From positions 2,499,445 through 2,563,444 of the forward strand of contig CP070761.1 of assembly GCA_020348985.1 (NCBI GenBank): a stretch of 64,000 nucleotides of DNA, written 5' to 3'. The notes beneath the pieces are model-generated. The model saw only the letters and a program-made list of their open reading frames with translations, searched no databases and was not told the DNA's origin. Origin of the DNA: Candidatus Thorarchaeota archaeon (lineage in GTDB: Archaea > Asgardarchaeota > Thorarchaeia > Thorarchaeales > Thorarchaeaceae). Shown here piece by piece: positions 23,724-33,182 of this stretch. Position 1 is the stretch's first letter. Each line of letters opens with the position of its first letter. The translations under genes and the position numbers were made by a program.

Positions 23724-25013
23724 TTAGGGATCCATCACTCTCGTAAGGGCATCAAGGGGTAGCTGCCCTGCCAGTCTATCGAGAGCTTCCTCGCTCAAAT
23801 AGACTTCGACATGGATGACACTCTCGTCAAACGACTGACTCAGAACGTGAGCATTGTCATGGAGCCATGATACTACGGACATGGCACTTCTATCGTATGG
23901 GATGTCTATCGAGTATCGAACTAATCCAGGGAGGCTCCGTTCCACAGCGGCAAGAAGTGCTTCTAGACCTGTTGACTCCTTTGCTGAGATGGCCACGACG
24001 GAACCATTGAAGTCTTCAAAGGCCACAAGTCGTTCTTCGATAGAATTCTCATCCAGTAAGTCAGTCTTGTTTATTGCTAGAACAAGCGGGATACCTCCAA
24101 CGCCTACTCTGTTGAATGTTTGTTGGCAGACCTCTATCTTTCTGCCCATTTCTTCTAGCGAGTTACTACCATCTACTACTAAGATGATGACATCAGCTGA
24201 TGTAATCTCCATCAGGGTTGTATTGAATGCTTCAAGAAGAGCAGGGGGCAGGTCACTTATGAACCCGACCGAATCTGTCAGGACAACTTGCCGTCCAACC
24301 ATAGACAGAGAGGAAGACTTCGTAGCAAGCGTTGTGAAGAACTTGTCCTCTACCGCAACGTCAGAGCCAGTCAGTGCTCTGTGGAGAGTACTCTTTCCTG
24401 CATTGGTATAGCCAGCCAGCGCGATTTCGCTAAATCCAACCCGTTTCCTCTTCTTTTTCTTCAGAGTCTGTTCTTCTGAGATTTTCTTGAGTTTAGCCGA
24501 AATTTGCGCGACTCGCCTTTTTATCTCAGATATGCGGAGTGTGAGCGGGTCCTCCCCCGCACCTATCTGTTCGGCAATGGGGCGGTCGCCCGTGTGCTCT
24601 TTCTGCAGCCTCATTCTAATCTGATGGCGCTCAAAGGGCAGCTCATAGCGGAGGCGTGCCTGTTCGATCTGGAGCTTGGCCTGAGGAGTTCCGGCATGTT
24701 TATCAAAGATCTCTAAGATGACTTGTGTTCTATCTCGAACCTCAATCTCCCATTTCTCCATTAGTCGAAAGAGCTGGCTTGATTTGAGGGCTGGAGAAAA
24801 GAGAGCGTATTCTGGCTGGTTTATTTCTATCCAAGTTCCAATCTCCTCAGCTTTGCCGGCCCTGATGCCATACTTGGCCGACGGTACTCCTACTATGTCG
24901 AACCGACCTACGACCATATAGCCTGCTGTTTCGGCCAACGATTCGAACTCATGCATGAGGTCAGGCTCGTCTGACCTTCTACGTTGAACAAGTATAGTAG
25001 TGTGAGATTCCAT
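23724..25013 (-). CDS. hflX: GTPase HflX
   Basis: The 429 residues contain the HflX N-terminal domain (GIRAGKAEEIG), a helical linker (EQARLRYELP to KLKKISEEQ with a KKKKRKR stretch), a G domain with GYTNAGKST, FTTLATKS, TDSVGFI and NKTD, and a C-terminal domain. HflX binds the large ribosomal subunit and can split stalled ribosomes. ATG 25013 is preferred to the TTG just before it. It is divergent from tgtA. It heads the long minus-strand run into the mtr module, although a functional link is not evident. Confidence 0.93.
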   Translation of the reverse strand: MESHTTILVQRRRSDEPDLMHEFESLAETAGYMVVGRFDIVGVPSAKYGIRAGKAEEIGTWIEINQPEYALFSPALKSSQLFRLMEKWEIEVRDRTQVILEIFDKHAGTPQAKLQIEQARLRYELPFERHQIRMRLQKEHTGDRPIAEQIGAGEDPLTLRISEIKRRVAQISAKLKKISEEQTLKKKKRKRVGFSEIALAGYTNAGKSTLHRALTGSDVAVEDKFFTTLATKSSSLSMVGRQVVLTDSVGFISDLPPALLEAFNTTLMEITSADVIILVVDGSNSLEEMGRKIEVCQQTFNRVGVGGIPLVLAINKTDLLDENSIEERLVAFEDFNGSVVAISAKESTGLEALLAAVERSLPGLVRYSIDIPYDRSAMSVVSWLHDNAHVLSQSFDESVIHVEVYLSEEALDRLAGQLPLDALTRVMDP

Positions 25014-25121
25014 CAACTGAGTTCAGAGCGCTACCATCTTAAGACGTTCGCTCGCGTCCAAGATCGGGAGGGCAAGCACAAGATTCTTGGCCTGTTCAAA
25101 GCCCCAGCATCGTGGTCATCA

Positions 25122-27152
25122 ATGAGTGATTTTGAGATTCGTGCAAAGGACGGCATGGCAAGAATCGGACTTCTGCCTACAAAGCACGGGCGCCTAAGGA
25201 CACCTCTCCTGATGCCCGTGGTACATCCTGGTAAGTCGGCTGTTTCTCCGAAGGCCCTCATTGAGACCTATGGATTCCAAATGATAATCACAAACTCGTA
25301 CATAATCAAATCACACGAGAAGTTCAGGAGCAAGGCACAGAGTGAGGGGGTTCACTCGCTGCTTGATGTTGATGTGCCTGTAATGACTGATTCAGGCACA
25401 TTCCAAATGTACTTCCACGGTCTTCCGGAAGATGAGATTGATCCTCTTGAGATTGTGAGATTCCAGAAGGAGATTGGTTCTGACATAGGCACAATCCTAG
25501 ATGTCTTCTCAGACCCAAAGGTGGGCAAATCGAAGGTGGAAGAGGATGTGCGTGTGTCTATTGAACGCGCCAGGATTTCCGTTGGGTCGAAGGATGACAT
25601 GCTTCTTGCGGGGACAGTACAAGGCGGGATCTATCCAGACTTGAGGAGAGAATCTGCTCGTAAAATGGCGGAACTCGATTTCGACATTCATCCCGTAGGA
25701 GGAGCAGTGCCACTCATGGAAGCCTACAGATATGCTGACGTAGTCAGAGCGACGCTGGCTGCCAAGGAGTTTCTTCCGGTGGAAAGGCCTGTGCATCTCT
25801 TTGGATGCGGCCATCCGATGTTCTTTGCACTGGCAACGCTCTTGGGATGTGATCTATTCGACTCGGCCTCATATGCGAAGTTCGCTGAAACAGGCAGACT
25901 ACTTCTGACGACCGGGACAGTCCATTTGCAAGACCTGACAGAGCTTCCCTGTAATTGTCCTGTTTGTAGCAGGACCACTGCCGAAGAGATGAAGAACCTC
26001 AAGAAGAACGAACAAGAACTGGCACTGCTGAAGCACAATCTGTACATCAGCGCAGCTGAAATGCGTCGTGTGAGACAGGCAATCTATGATGGGCGGCTTC
26101 TTGAGCTAGCATCGATTCGTGCTCGAGGTCATCCAAGTCTGTATGATGCGCTTCAAGTCTTCCTGAGTCATTACAACCAGATAGAGGAATACCATCCTGT
26201 AGGAAATTCATCTTCAGTCTTCTACACAGGACCGGAAACTGCAGATCATCCCGACTTTGTGAGATTCACCCAACGAATTCTGGATAGGTACCCGTATACC
26301 AAAAGCTCGAACTTGTTCCTTGTTCCACATCATGGGGATCGACCCTTTGCAGAGACTACCTCAAAGATTGTGCAATTGGTCAGGTCAAGCAAAGCAGAGT
26401 CCAGCCTCCTGGTTTTTGCAGCTCCGCTAGGAGTGGTCCCTTGGGAGCTAGAGCACGTCTTTCCGGCTCAGCATTGTATCTTCCCTAGGAAGTTGGACAT
26501 TGCCACGATCAACGCTTCCAAAGAACGCACTGTGAGTTTCATCAAGACTCTGAGTTACAATGATGCTTACTGGGTTACTCGAGATACTCCGACTGATTCA
26601 CTTCTTGATGACGTCTTGGATGAATTTGGAATTGCCCGGCTGGGTGATGCGGCTGAGGGTCTGGCCATTATGGAAGAGGCCAACACCGGAGAACACTGGC
26701 CGCAGAGAAAGCTTGGAGCACTGATGGCATATCAGTGGGGACTGGAGGTTGGCTCTCTGTCAGACATCAAGGGCTTGAGTGTGAAAGTATCAAAGTCCAC
26801 AGGAAAGATCAGACATGTCACCAAAGGAGAGGACATTCTATTCACAATCATCCCAACGACAGGTATGCTTGCGCCTACGATGTCTGGCGGACTCTACCTT
26901 CTTGAGAAGAACTTGGGCCGAGACTATCAAGTCACTCTTGAAAACGAAGCCGCTGAGTTCGTAGCGAAGGGGAAGTCAGCTCTGGCAAAGTTTGTGATAG
27001 AGGCGAGTCCTCTGCTCAGAGCAGGAGAAGAGGTCATAGTGGTGAATGAGGACAGGGAGCCTGTTGGCGTCGGCCGTGCCAGCCTAAACGGCAATGAGAT
27101 GATCTCTTTCAACCGCGGAGTCGCTGTCAATACACGTCATTCTAGGTTGTGA
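25122..27152 (+). CDS. tgtA: Archaeosine tRNA-guanine transglycosylase
   Basis: About 676 residues. TgtA swaps guanine-15 in the tRNA D-loop for preQ0, the first step of archaeosine formation. The catalytic domain shows MTDSGTFQMYF, ILDVFSDP and LAGTVQGG, and the zinc site reads CNCPVC followed by a His in KHNLYI. The C-terminal end is a PUA domain (EVIVVNEDREPVGVGRAS). ATG 25122 is chosen because the family core begins with MSDFEIR; an upstream start at 24984 would lie inside hflX. It is longer than many TgtA proteins, with extra sequence in the middle C1/C2 region. It converges on an ABC ATPase gene with an 11-base overlap. Confidence 0.93.
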   Translation: MSDFEIRAKDGMARIGLLPTKHGRLRTPLLMPVVHPGKSAVSPKALIETYGFQMIITNSYIIKSHEKFRSKAQSEGVHSLLDVDVPVMTDSGTFQMYFHGLPEDEIDPLEIVRFQKEIGSDIGTILDVFSDPKVGKSKVEEDVRVSIERARISVGSKDDMLLAGTVQGGIYPDLRRESARKMAELDFDIHPVGGAVPLMEAYRYADVVRATLAAKEFLPVERPVHLFGCGHPMFFALATLLGCDLFDSASYAKFAETGRLLLTTGTVHLQDLTELPCNCPVCSRTTAEEMKNLKKNEQELALLKHNLYISAAEMRRVRQAIYDGRLLELASIRARGHPSLYDALQVFLSHYNQIEEYHPVGNSSSVFYTGPETADHPDFVRFTQRILDRYPYTKSSNLFLVPHHGDRPFAETTSKIVQLVRSSKAESSLLVFAAPLGVVPWELEHVFPAQHCIFPRKLDIATINASKERTVSFIKTLSYNDAYWVTRDTPTDSLLDDVLDEFGIARLGDAAEGLAIMEEANTGEHWPQRKLGALMAYQWGLEVGSLSDIKGLSVKVSKSTGKIRHVTKGEDILFTIIPTTGMLAPTMSGGLYLLEKNLGRDYQVTLENEAAEFVAKGKSALAKFVIEASPLLRAGEEVIVVNEDREPVGVGRASLNGNEMISFNRGVAVNTRHSRL

Positions 27153-28299
27153 CTGAGGGCCCCTCTGCACTGGCCATAGGATGACCAGGGATTTTCCTTA
27201 AGGCGTGAACTCCTCCCAATGGAAGAACCATCACATCTCTAACTGGTGCATAGAATGTTATTTCGTCGCCGGGTGTGAGCTTGAGATCTGGGTCAAGCAG
27301 TGCTTGAGCAGGTATGTCACCTACCGAGAAATAGACTTCCAGACCATTGCCAATGTAGATCGTGCGTGTAACCTTTCCCGTAATCTGATTGTCTTCTTGA
27401 GAAGAACGCTCCAGAAAGAGATTCTCTGGACGGATGGCACACTTGACATCCTCACCTTCCTCGAACGGGTATCCATGAACCGTGGTAACTCCTGATATTG
27501 GTTGTCCATCTGTTAGTCGAACTTGTAGAGTGCTTCCCGTCTTCTCGATCTTTCCCTCCACAAACGTACATTGTCCAATGAAATCAGCAACAAAGATAGT
27601 CTGTGGGTTTGCATATATCTCCCGGGGAGTATCGAACTGCTGGACATAACCGTGGTCCATAACTGCTACTCGATCTGAGATACTGAGGGCTTCATGTTGA
27701 TCATGGGTTACATACACGGTCGTGATTGACAGCTCCTTCTGGATTCGTATAATCTCCTCTCTCATTTCTATTCTGAGCTTGGCATCCAAGTTAGATAGCG
27801 GCTCGTCCAAGAGGAGAACGTCAGGCTCAATAGCGAGTGCACGGGCAAGAGCGACACGTTGCTGCTGACCGCCGCTAAGCTGATGGGGAGTTCGTTCACC
27901 TAGAGCATCCATCTGTACAAGCCCTAGAGCTTCATCAACCCTGCGTCGGATTGCGGATCCTGTGTACTTCATTCCCTTGACGCGTTTGATTTTCAGGCCA
28001 TATGCGATATTGTCGAACACAGACATATGCGGCCAGAGTGCGTAGTTCTGGAAACACATTCCGGTATTGCGCTTGTTTGGTGGTATGTATGTCATTTCTT
28101 TGTCATCGAAGAAGACTCTGCCTCTGTCGGGCTCATAGAAGCCTGCAATCAAACGCAAGAGAGTCGTCTTTCCACAACCAGATGGACCGAGAAGTGTAGA
28201 AAGCTCAGCCTCTTGAAGTTCCATATTGACGTGGTCAGTGGCCACAACGTCTCCGAAAGTCTTTCGCAGATTTTCCAAACGTATAGTTACCATTTTCAT
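27142..28299 (-). CDS. ABC importer ATP-binding protein, iron/polyamine type
   Basis: 385 residues with Walker A GPSGCGKTT, Q-loop CFQNYALWP, signature LSGGQQQR, Walker B VLLLDEPLSNLD and switch His VTHDQHEA. A TOBE-type C-terminal domain begins near residue 240. It belongs to the FbpC/PotA branch and forms an importer with the fused permease (7-base gap) and the binding protein upstream. The direction is uptake of an iron-like or other small solute, energised by ATP at the cytoplasmic face. Confidence 0.93.
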   Translation of the reverse strand: MKMVTIRLENLRKTFGDVVATDHVNMELQEAELSTLLGPSGCGKTTLLRLIAGFYEPDRGRVFFDDKEMTYIPPNKRNTGMCFQNYALWPHMSVFDNIAYGLKIKRVKGMKYTGSAIRRRVDEALGLVQMDALGERTPHQLSGGQQQRVALARALAIEPDVLLLDEPLSNLDAKLRIEMREEIIRIQKELSITTVYVTHDQHEALSISDRVAVMDHGYVQQFDTPREIYANPQTIFVADFIGQCTFVEGKIEKTGSTLQVRLTDGQPISGVTTVHGYPFEEGEDVKCAIRPENLFLERSSQEDNQITGKVTRTIYIGNGLEVYFSVGDIPAQALLDPDLKLTPGDEITFYAPVRDVMVLPLGGVHALRKIPGHPMASAEGPSVTT

Positions 28300-28306
28300 A
28301 TACCCC

Positions 28307-30316
28307 CTAGATTCCTGTCATTGCCGACGCTCTTGTTTTGAGAATTGCGTTAGTTATTGAGATTACTATCATTTGCAACAGCATCATCACAACACCCAGA
28401 GATGCTGCCGGACCAATTCCAAAGAGCGGTGGCAATCCTCGGTAGACCTGGTCAATCCAAAACGTCAATGGCGCTTGACCGTAGTTTGCCCCACCCAGCA
28501 AGAGACTTGTGCTGACTTCACTGACCGAGTAGACGAATGACAATAGGCCACCCGCAAGCACACTCACACCAATGAGAGGTACGACTATGCTAGAGAAAGT
28601 CTTGTTCCTACTTGCACCGACATTGAGTGAGGCCTCTTCCAAGGCCACAGGCGTTTGCTGTAGTCCCGCGTAGGCCGCTCGCACTGTAAACGGGAACTTC
28701 CTTACTGTGAACGACATAATAATCATGAACACTGGAAAGTCAGGCGGGAAGAAAGGAAGATATGGGTTTGCATAATAGGCCGTAAAGTACCCGGCCGCAA
28801 TAACGATACCAGGAAGCGCAATCGGAGAAGTTACAAGCAGATCCAGAGCCGAATTGCCCGGGATGTCCCTTCTTGCAATGATATATGCCGCAGACACGCC
28901 GAGAAGGATAGTTGCAAAGGTTGCTATCGCTGCATAGCCTAATGTCCGAATTATGGCGCCTTGTATGTCAGTACTCTCAAACAACAGTGCGTAATGGTCG
29001 AGAGTCAAGGGTGGCAGTAGGGCGCTAGAACGATGTTCTGCAAATGAAAGCACTATGACGCTTATCTGAGGAATCAGGGCGAACAACAGAACAGGAATAA
29101 CAACTAGATAGAGGAGCAGCGTAGTTCTGGGGTTGAGATCCCTTGTGCGTGGATTCCATTGACCGCCTTTGCTTGCAGACGCATAGCTTCTGAGTGAGGC
29201 ATATCTCCTAATTGCAAAGAATCCTGCCAGTGCAAACACCAGAAGCAACATACCTATAGCTGGACCAATTGGATTGATGGTTCCTGACTCTGCCGAGAAG
29301 TTGCTGTATACCTGATACGCTAGGCACTTCTGAGCTTGGATGTCATCGGAGTAGACTATTGGAGTTCCAAGATCTTCCATACTCAGGATAAAGACGAGGA
29401 TAGCGCCGGCTTGTATTCCAGGCATCGCTAGAGGGAATGTTACAGTTCTGAAGAGTCCGAAGCCACTGGCACCCAGGTTCTCCGCTTGTTCTTCTAGTGA
29501 TGGATCGATTCCCATGAATGACGAGTAGGCATTCAGATAGACCAGAGAGAACAGCGAAAGGCCTTGTACCACTATTATTGCTGCAAGCCCGTGAAACTCA
29601 ATCCGAGTCCATTCTACTCCAAAGGATCCGAAGAAAGCATAGGCGAGATTGTTGAGGAATCCATTTGCTCCCATAAACCATCGTATCCCAATCGCCCCTA
29701 TGAAGGGGGTAGATAGCATTGGGAATATTAGTGCAGTCCTGAGAATCGATTTGCCTGGGAAGTCGTACTTTGCTATCAAGTAGGCAAAACTGGTTCCAAG
29801 CACAACTGAGATTATGGTCACTACAAACGCAACATAGATGGAATTGAAGACAACTCCGAGGTCCATTCCCCAAATCTCAAGGATTCCGGCTTCGGGGCTC
29901 GGTCGAAAGATGTCGAACCGGAATTGTACACCAAACGTCGGATGCGTGAATGGTAGTATGATACGCTCGAGTGTGAAGTCGCCTGCGGACGTGAAGAATG
30001 ATGCACTGACAACGGTGACTAGGGGCAATATGAGAAACAAGAAGAAGACAACTATGATCGAAATCAGCATTACCGCTGAAAGCCAGTCTAGTTCCTTCCT
30101 GAGCCGCGTATAGCCTGAGCGTAAAGAAGGCCCGGGATTTCTAAGGAATCTACCAATTCCAAGAAGAAACCCGTAAATCCACTTGAAGATTCCAAGTATC
30201 ACTTTGCCGATGCCTTTGACTAGTCCGACAATCCCATCGGCAAGATAGCGAACAGCCCCTTCAGCTGGAGAGGGTTCTGTTTCAAGCTCCTCTTCTAGCT
30301 CCATCTCCGTTGTCAC
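28307..30316 (-). CDS. ABC importer permease, two fused halves (FbpB-like)
   Basis: 669 residues with about 12 membrane segments. The N-terminal half starts with a helix near residues 77-102 and carries an EAA-type loop (LEEQAENLGASGFGLFRTVTFP). The second half begins near 405 and has its own EAA loop (LEEASLNVGASRNKTFSSIVVP). This duplicated layout is typical of ferric-iron and thiamine transporters of the FbpB/ThiP type. The first 70 residues are acidic, then amphipathic, with an added early hydrophobic segment. It pairs with the ATPase downstream and binding protein upstream. Confidence 0.92.
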   Translation of the reverse strand: MTTEMELEEELETEPSPAEGAVRYLADGIVGLVKGIGKVILGIFKWIYGFLLGIGRFLRNPGPSLRSGYTRLRKELDWLSAVMLISIIVVFFLFLILPLVTVVSASFFTSAGDFTLERIILPFTHPTFGVQFRFDIFRPSPEAGILEIWGMDLGVVFNSIYVAFVVTIISVVLGTSFAYLIAKYDFPGKSILRTALIFPMLSTPFIGAIGIRWFMGANGFLNNLAYAFFGSFGVEWTRIEFHGLAAIIVVQGLSLFSLVYLNAYSSFMGIDPSLEEQAENLGASGFGLFRTVTFPLAMPGIQAGAILVFILSMEDLGTPIVYSDDIQAQKCLAYQVYSNFSAESGTINPIGPAIGMLLLVFALAGFFAIRRYASLRSYASASKGGQWNPRTRDLNPRTTLLLYLVVIPVLLFALIPQISVIVLSFAEHRSSALLPPLTLDHYALLFESTDIQGAIIRTLGYAAIATFATILLGVSAAYIIARRDIPGNSALDLLVTSPIALPGIVIAAGYFTAYYANPYLPFFPPDFPVFMIIMSFTVRKFPFTVRAAYAGLQQTPVALEEASLNVGASRNKTFSSIVVPLIGVSVLAGGLLSFVYSVSEVSTSLLLGGANYGQAPLTFWIDQVYRGLPPLFGIGPAASLGVVMMLLQMIVISITNAILKTRASAMTGI

Positions 30317-30354
30317 TTCGGATGCATCTCCCAGCCACGTGACGACACGTCTCT

Positions 30355-31773
30355 TTACGGCGTAATTAGATCATTCAGTGCATCAATAGTCGCAGCATAG
30401 GCCGCTACTGCCGCTGCACTCCACTTGGCCTGCATAGCATAATAGAAGTCAGAATCGTAGATCATCTGATCATTGATTTCCGTTGCCAGAGCTACCGTAA
30501 ATTTCCGGTCAAATCCGTCAACATCTACTGATACAGGTGTTCCCATCTGAGTCGCCAGTGTGTTCAACTGTTCAAGTGTGATGTCTGCATCGTAGTAGGC
30601 ACCTACAAGCTCACCCCAAGCATCAGCAAGCTCATCATGCGCGTTGTTGAACACAGCCTCAAAGTAGGCCGTGAATGCTGTGTTGATCTGCAAAGACAGG
30701 TCATCATCGAAGTCGATGGCCTCATTCTCGAGTGTCAGGTTGAACAACCGGTAAAGCTCTGTGTTTGCCTGTCCAGCCGGTGTCTGGAATGCAGAGGCCA
30801 AAACCGGCATTCTTCTAACACCGGGTGTAAACCAGATAGCCTGACCCTCAGCTGACAGTACATAATCTATGAAGCCTTCAGCCAACTCCTGTTGGGCAGT
30901 TCCCACGCAGAGAGCGATCGGATCACCGTTGACAATTGTCTCTCCCTCTGGGATTATGTACTCACAGTCAGGGTTGTTTGCCTGCGTGTTGTACCCGTAG
31001 AAGTCAATCGACATTGACACGCCCACATCTTGATTCTCAGCAGCAGCCTGTGTCTCGACTGAACCTTGATACATACCTGCACTGCCTGCCATTCTAGCTA
31101 TGGTCACCCAGCCAGCATCCCACCCCATTCCTTGAGTAATGATTTCGTAGATTCGAGTGTTGGATGTGGTCTTTGGAGCGTTGCCCATTGCAATAGTTGT
31201 AGTAGGTAATAGGCTACCCCAAATGGGCTGGGCAAGATGTGTCCAGTTGTTAGGTGTGGGAAGGCCGTGTGTATCCAGAAACGCGTGGTTTACGGTGAAT
31301 CCGAATGTTGAAATGGCTGCTGCCACCCAGACTACTTCTCCGTCATCGGTGCGCTTCATGGCTGCTCCAGCAATCTCATCTGGAACGCGTGCTAGTACCT
31401 GTTGCATATGTGTACTGGTCAGCGGAGCCAGGTTACCATCTCTGTTCATCTGATCGAACAGCGTTGGACCACCGCCCCAAAGGACATCTACGCCGCCCGC
31501 AGCGATTACATCATCCCAGAAAGCAGCGTCCTGTGTCTTCCAGTTTATGTCGACAATATCATTCTCAATGGCATATTCGGTTGCCAAGAATGCATCCTCA
31601 TAGGCCTCGTGTATCACAACGTCATGTCTTGTAAGTACCGTAAGAGTGACCCCTGTGGGGCCTCCTGTCATATTCAGCACGATAATAATGCCGGCTGTAG
31701 CTACGACACCAATCACGACAACGGCGAGGACTATTTTAGTCATGTTTCTTCCAGCTTCAAACTCTCCAGCCAT
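30355..31773 (-). CDS. ABC importer substrate-binding protein, membrane-anchored
   Basis: 472 residues. An N-terminal helix (residues 12-34, KIVLAVVVIGVVATAGIIIV) acts as an uncleaved anchor, as there is no lipobox. The rest is a periplasmic-binding-protein fold of the iron/thiamine cluster (VDVLWGGGPTLFDQM and a hinge near VWVAAAISTFGF). The family binds Fe(III) chelates, thiamine, phosphonates or similar; the ligand cannot be told from sequence. A palindrome over the start site upstream suggests repression when the ligand is plentiful (inference). Confidence 0.88.
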   Translation of the reverse strand: MAGEFEAGRNMTKIVLAVVVIGVVATAGIIIVLNMTGGPTGVTLTVLTRHDVVIHEAYEDAFLATEYAIENDIVDINWKTQDAAFWDDVIAAGGVDVLWGGGPTLFDQMNRDGNLAPLTSTHMQQVLARVPDEIAGAAMKRTDDGEVVWVAAAISTFGFTVNHAFLDTHGLPTPNNWTHLAQPIWGSLLPTTTIAMGNAPKTTSNTRIYEIITQGMGWDAGWVTIARMAGSAGMYQGSVETQAAAENQDVGVSMSIDFYGYNTQANNPDCEYIIPEGETIVNGDPIALCVGTAQQELAEGFIDYVLSAEGQAIWFTPGVRRMPVLASAFQTPAGQANTELYRLFNLTLENEAIDFDDDLSLQINTAFTAYFEAVFNNAHDELADAWGELVGAYYDADITLEQLNTLATQMGTPVSVDVDGFDRKFTVALATEINDQMIYDSDFYYAMQAKWSAAAVAAYAATIDALNDLITP

Positions 31774-31839
31774 TGGCTCTCACCATATGAAATTCGTATC
31801 GTTATTTGTTATGTGCAGCGAAACTAATGAACACTCCTC

Positions 31840-31884
31840 TGAGTTCGCTCGGACGCGTTTGAAAACGAACTCACATTATATCTT
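31840..31884 (-). promoter_or_regulatory. TATA box plus palindromic operator of the ABC importer
   Basis: The minus-strand TATA box AAGATATAAT (31875-31884) is followed at once by an 8-base inverted repeat, TGAGTTCG at 31840-31847 and CGAACTCA at 31866-31873 on the plus strand. The expected start site near 31850 falls between or beside the half-sites. Binding of a dimeric repressor there would block polymerase. No regulator gene is adjacent. Confidence 0.5.
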
Positions 31885-32050
31885 TACCGATACGCGGTCG
31901 GGAGAATTCGGGTAAGATTATCATGTTTTCTCATCGTGTTCACAATAGTATAGTCCGGCCGCTTGGAGCCTAAAAGGCTAAATAGTGCTAACCATGAAGC
32001 GAACACTCCTCTCTATTGTTCTCTCACAAGGGAGGAGGAGAACAAAGGCG

Positions 32051-33073
32051 ATGAGACTACGCAAATTGGGTTCAGTCTTCCTAATCGCAGCCCTATTTGC
32101 ACCATACTTGTTTGCGTTAGGCATAGCTCCCATGCCTGTTGCTGCTCAGAATCAAACCATTGTGTTTGACATGACGCACGGGCAATATAGCAGCTATATA
32201 TTTCCTAACGAAGACACAGATCTAAAGGCCGATCTAGAGGCACTTGGGTATACTGTTGTATGGGCATGGGGCGGACTGAACGACACGATTCTCGCAGATG
32301 CGGACGGCCTGATGATTGGCGGCATTTATGGCGCCACAGCTGGCTTCGCACAGGCAGAGATCGATGATGTAGCAGAATGGTTCAACGCAGGTAACAAGTT
32401 CATGTGGGTTGGATCTGACTCTGACTACGCAGGCTATGCATACATCAACAACAACGCGAGTGCTATTCTTTCAGCAGTCGGTTCACATGTCTATCCCGAG
32501 CCCATCTCGGTATCTGACTCTGAGTCCAACTGCAACGCTAGCTACCGTGCTGTTGCCAACGTTACAAGCAGTGATCCCTTCGTTGCTGATATCTTGGCGA
32601 ACGTTGATCAGATTCTCATGCATGGTCCGACCTGTCTATATGGTAGTACTACTGGAGACGGCGCTGGTGCGGTGGATCTTAGAGACACGACCATTGCTAA
32701 CGTCTACCCAGTTCTGTTCTACAGTCCTGCAGCAACAATCGGAGATTCTGATCTTGTTGCACCACTCGCTCACAGCGACGGTGACGTGGGTTCATTCGTT
32801 GCTATGACTGTCGAGACCTACGCAGGAGAAGCTGGAACTGGCGTACTGATGGTGGCTGGTGCTTCACAATATGGTGACTACAAGCCCATGTACGCTGACG
32901 AGTACTACGATGTGACGCTGAGCGGCCAGAACCTTGTTCCACAAGCTATCGAGTTTGGCATGGATCTTGCTCCTACTCTTACAGCAGGACTTGATTTGGT
33001 GCTAATCTTGGGTGCTGCTGGCGCCGTAGTTGTTGTAATCGTAATCGTTGCAGTGTTTATGAGAAGGAGGTAG
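32051..33073 (+). CDS. Surface protein with DUF4350/GATase-like domain
   Basis: About 340 residues from ATG 32051, chosen because GGGAGGAGG (32030-32038) precedes it and a signal peptide follows directly (RKLGSVFLIAALFAPYLFAL, cut near VAAQ). The outer domain begins IVFDMTHGQYSSY and contains ADADGLMIGG, VAEWFNAGNKFMWVGSDSDYAGY and ILSAVGS, a flavodoxin/glutamine-amidotransferase-like fold. A C-terminal helix (LDLVLILGAAGAVVVVIVIVAVF) and MRRR anchor it to the membrane with the domain outside. The same domain recurs in the next gene. No enzyme activity can be assigned. Confidence 0.75.
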   Translation: MRLRKLGSVFLIAALFAPYLFALGIAPMPVAAQNQTIVFDMTHGQYSSYIFPNEDTDLKADLEALGYTVVWAWGGLNDTILADADGLMIGGIYGATAGFAQAEIDDVAEWFNAGNKFMWVGSDSDYAGYAYINNNASAILSAVGSHVYPEPISVSDSESNCNASYRAVANVTSSDPFVADILANVDQILMHGPTCLYGSTTGDGAGAVDLRDTTIANVYPVLFYSPAATIGDSDLVAPLAHSDGDVGSFVAMTVETYAGEAGTGVLMVAGASQYGDYKPMYADEYYDVTLSGQNLVPQAIEFGMDLAPTLTAGLDLVLILGAAGAVVVVIVIVAVFMRRR

Positions 33074-33094
33074 TTTTCTACCTCTCCTCTCCAC

Positions 33095-33101
33095 TTTTTT
33101 T
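33095..33101 (+). terminator. Poly-T terminator
   Basis: A run of seven T lies 22 bases after the stop of the surface-protein gene, preceded by a pyrimidine-rich stretch. Archaeal termination typically uses such T runs. Confidence 0.5.
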
Positions 33102-33182
33102 GCCTGAGACTCCAAGGTATTCTTCATCGTGTTGTCAATGTGTCGTATGACTTAATACTGACCAAGAGCAGCACGACAGAGT

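Noticed and set aside
24984-25121. N-terminal extension of tgtA
   Set aside because: The extra 46 codons overlap hflX and are not TgtA-like. The family core begins at MSDFEIR from 25122.
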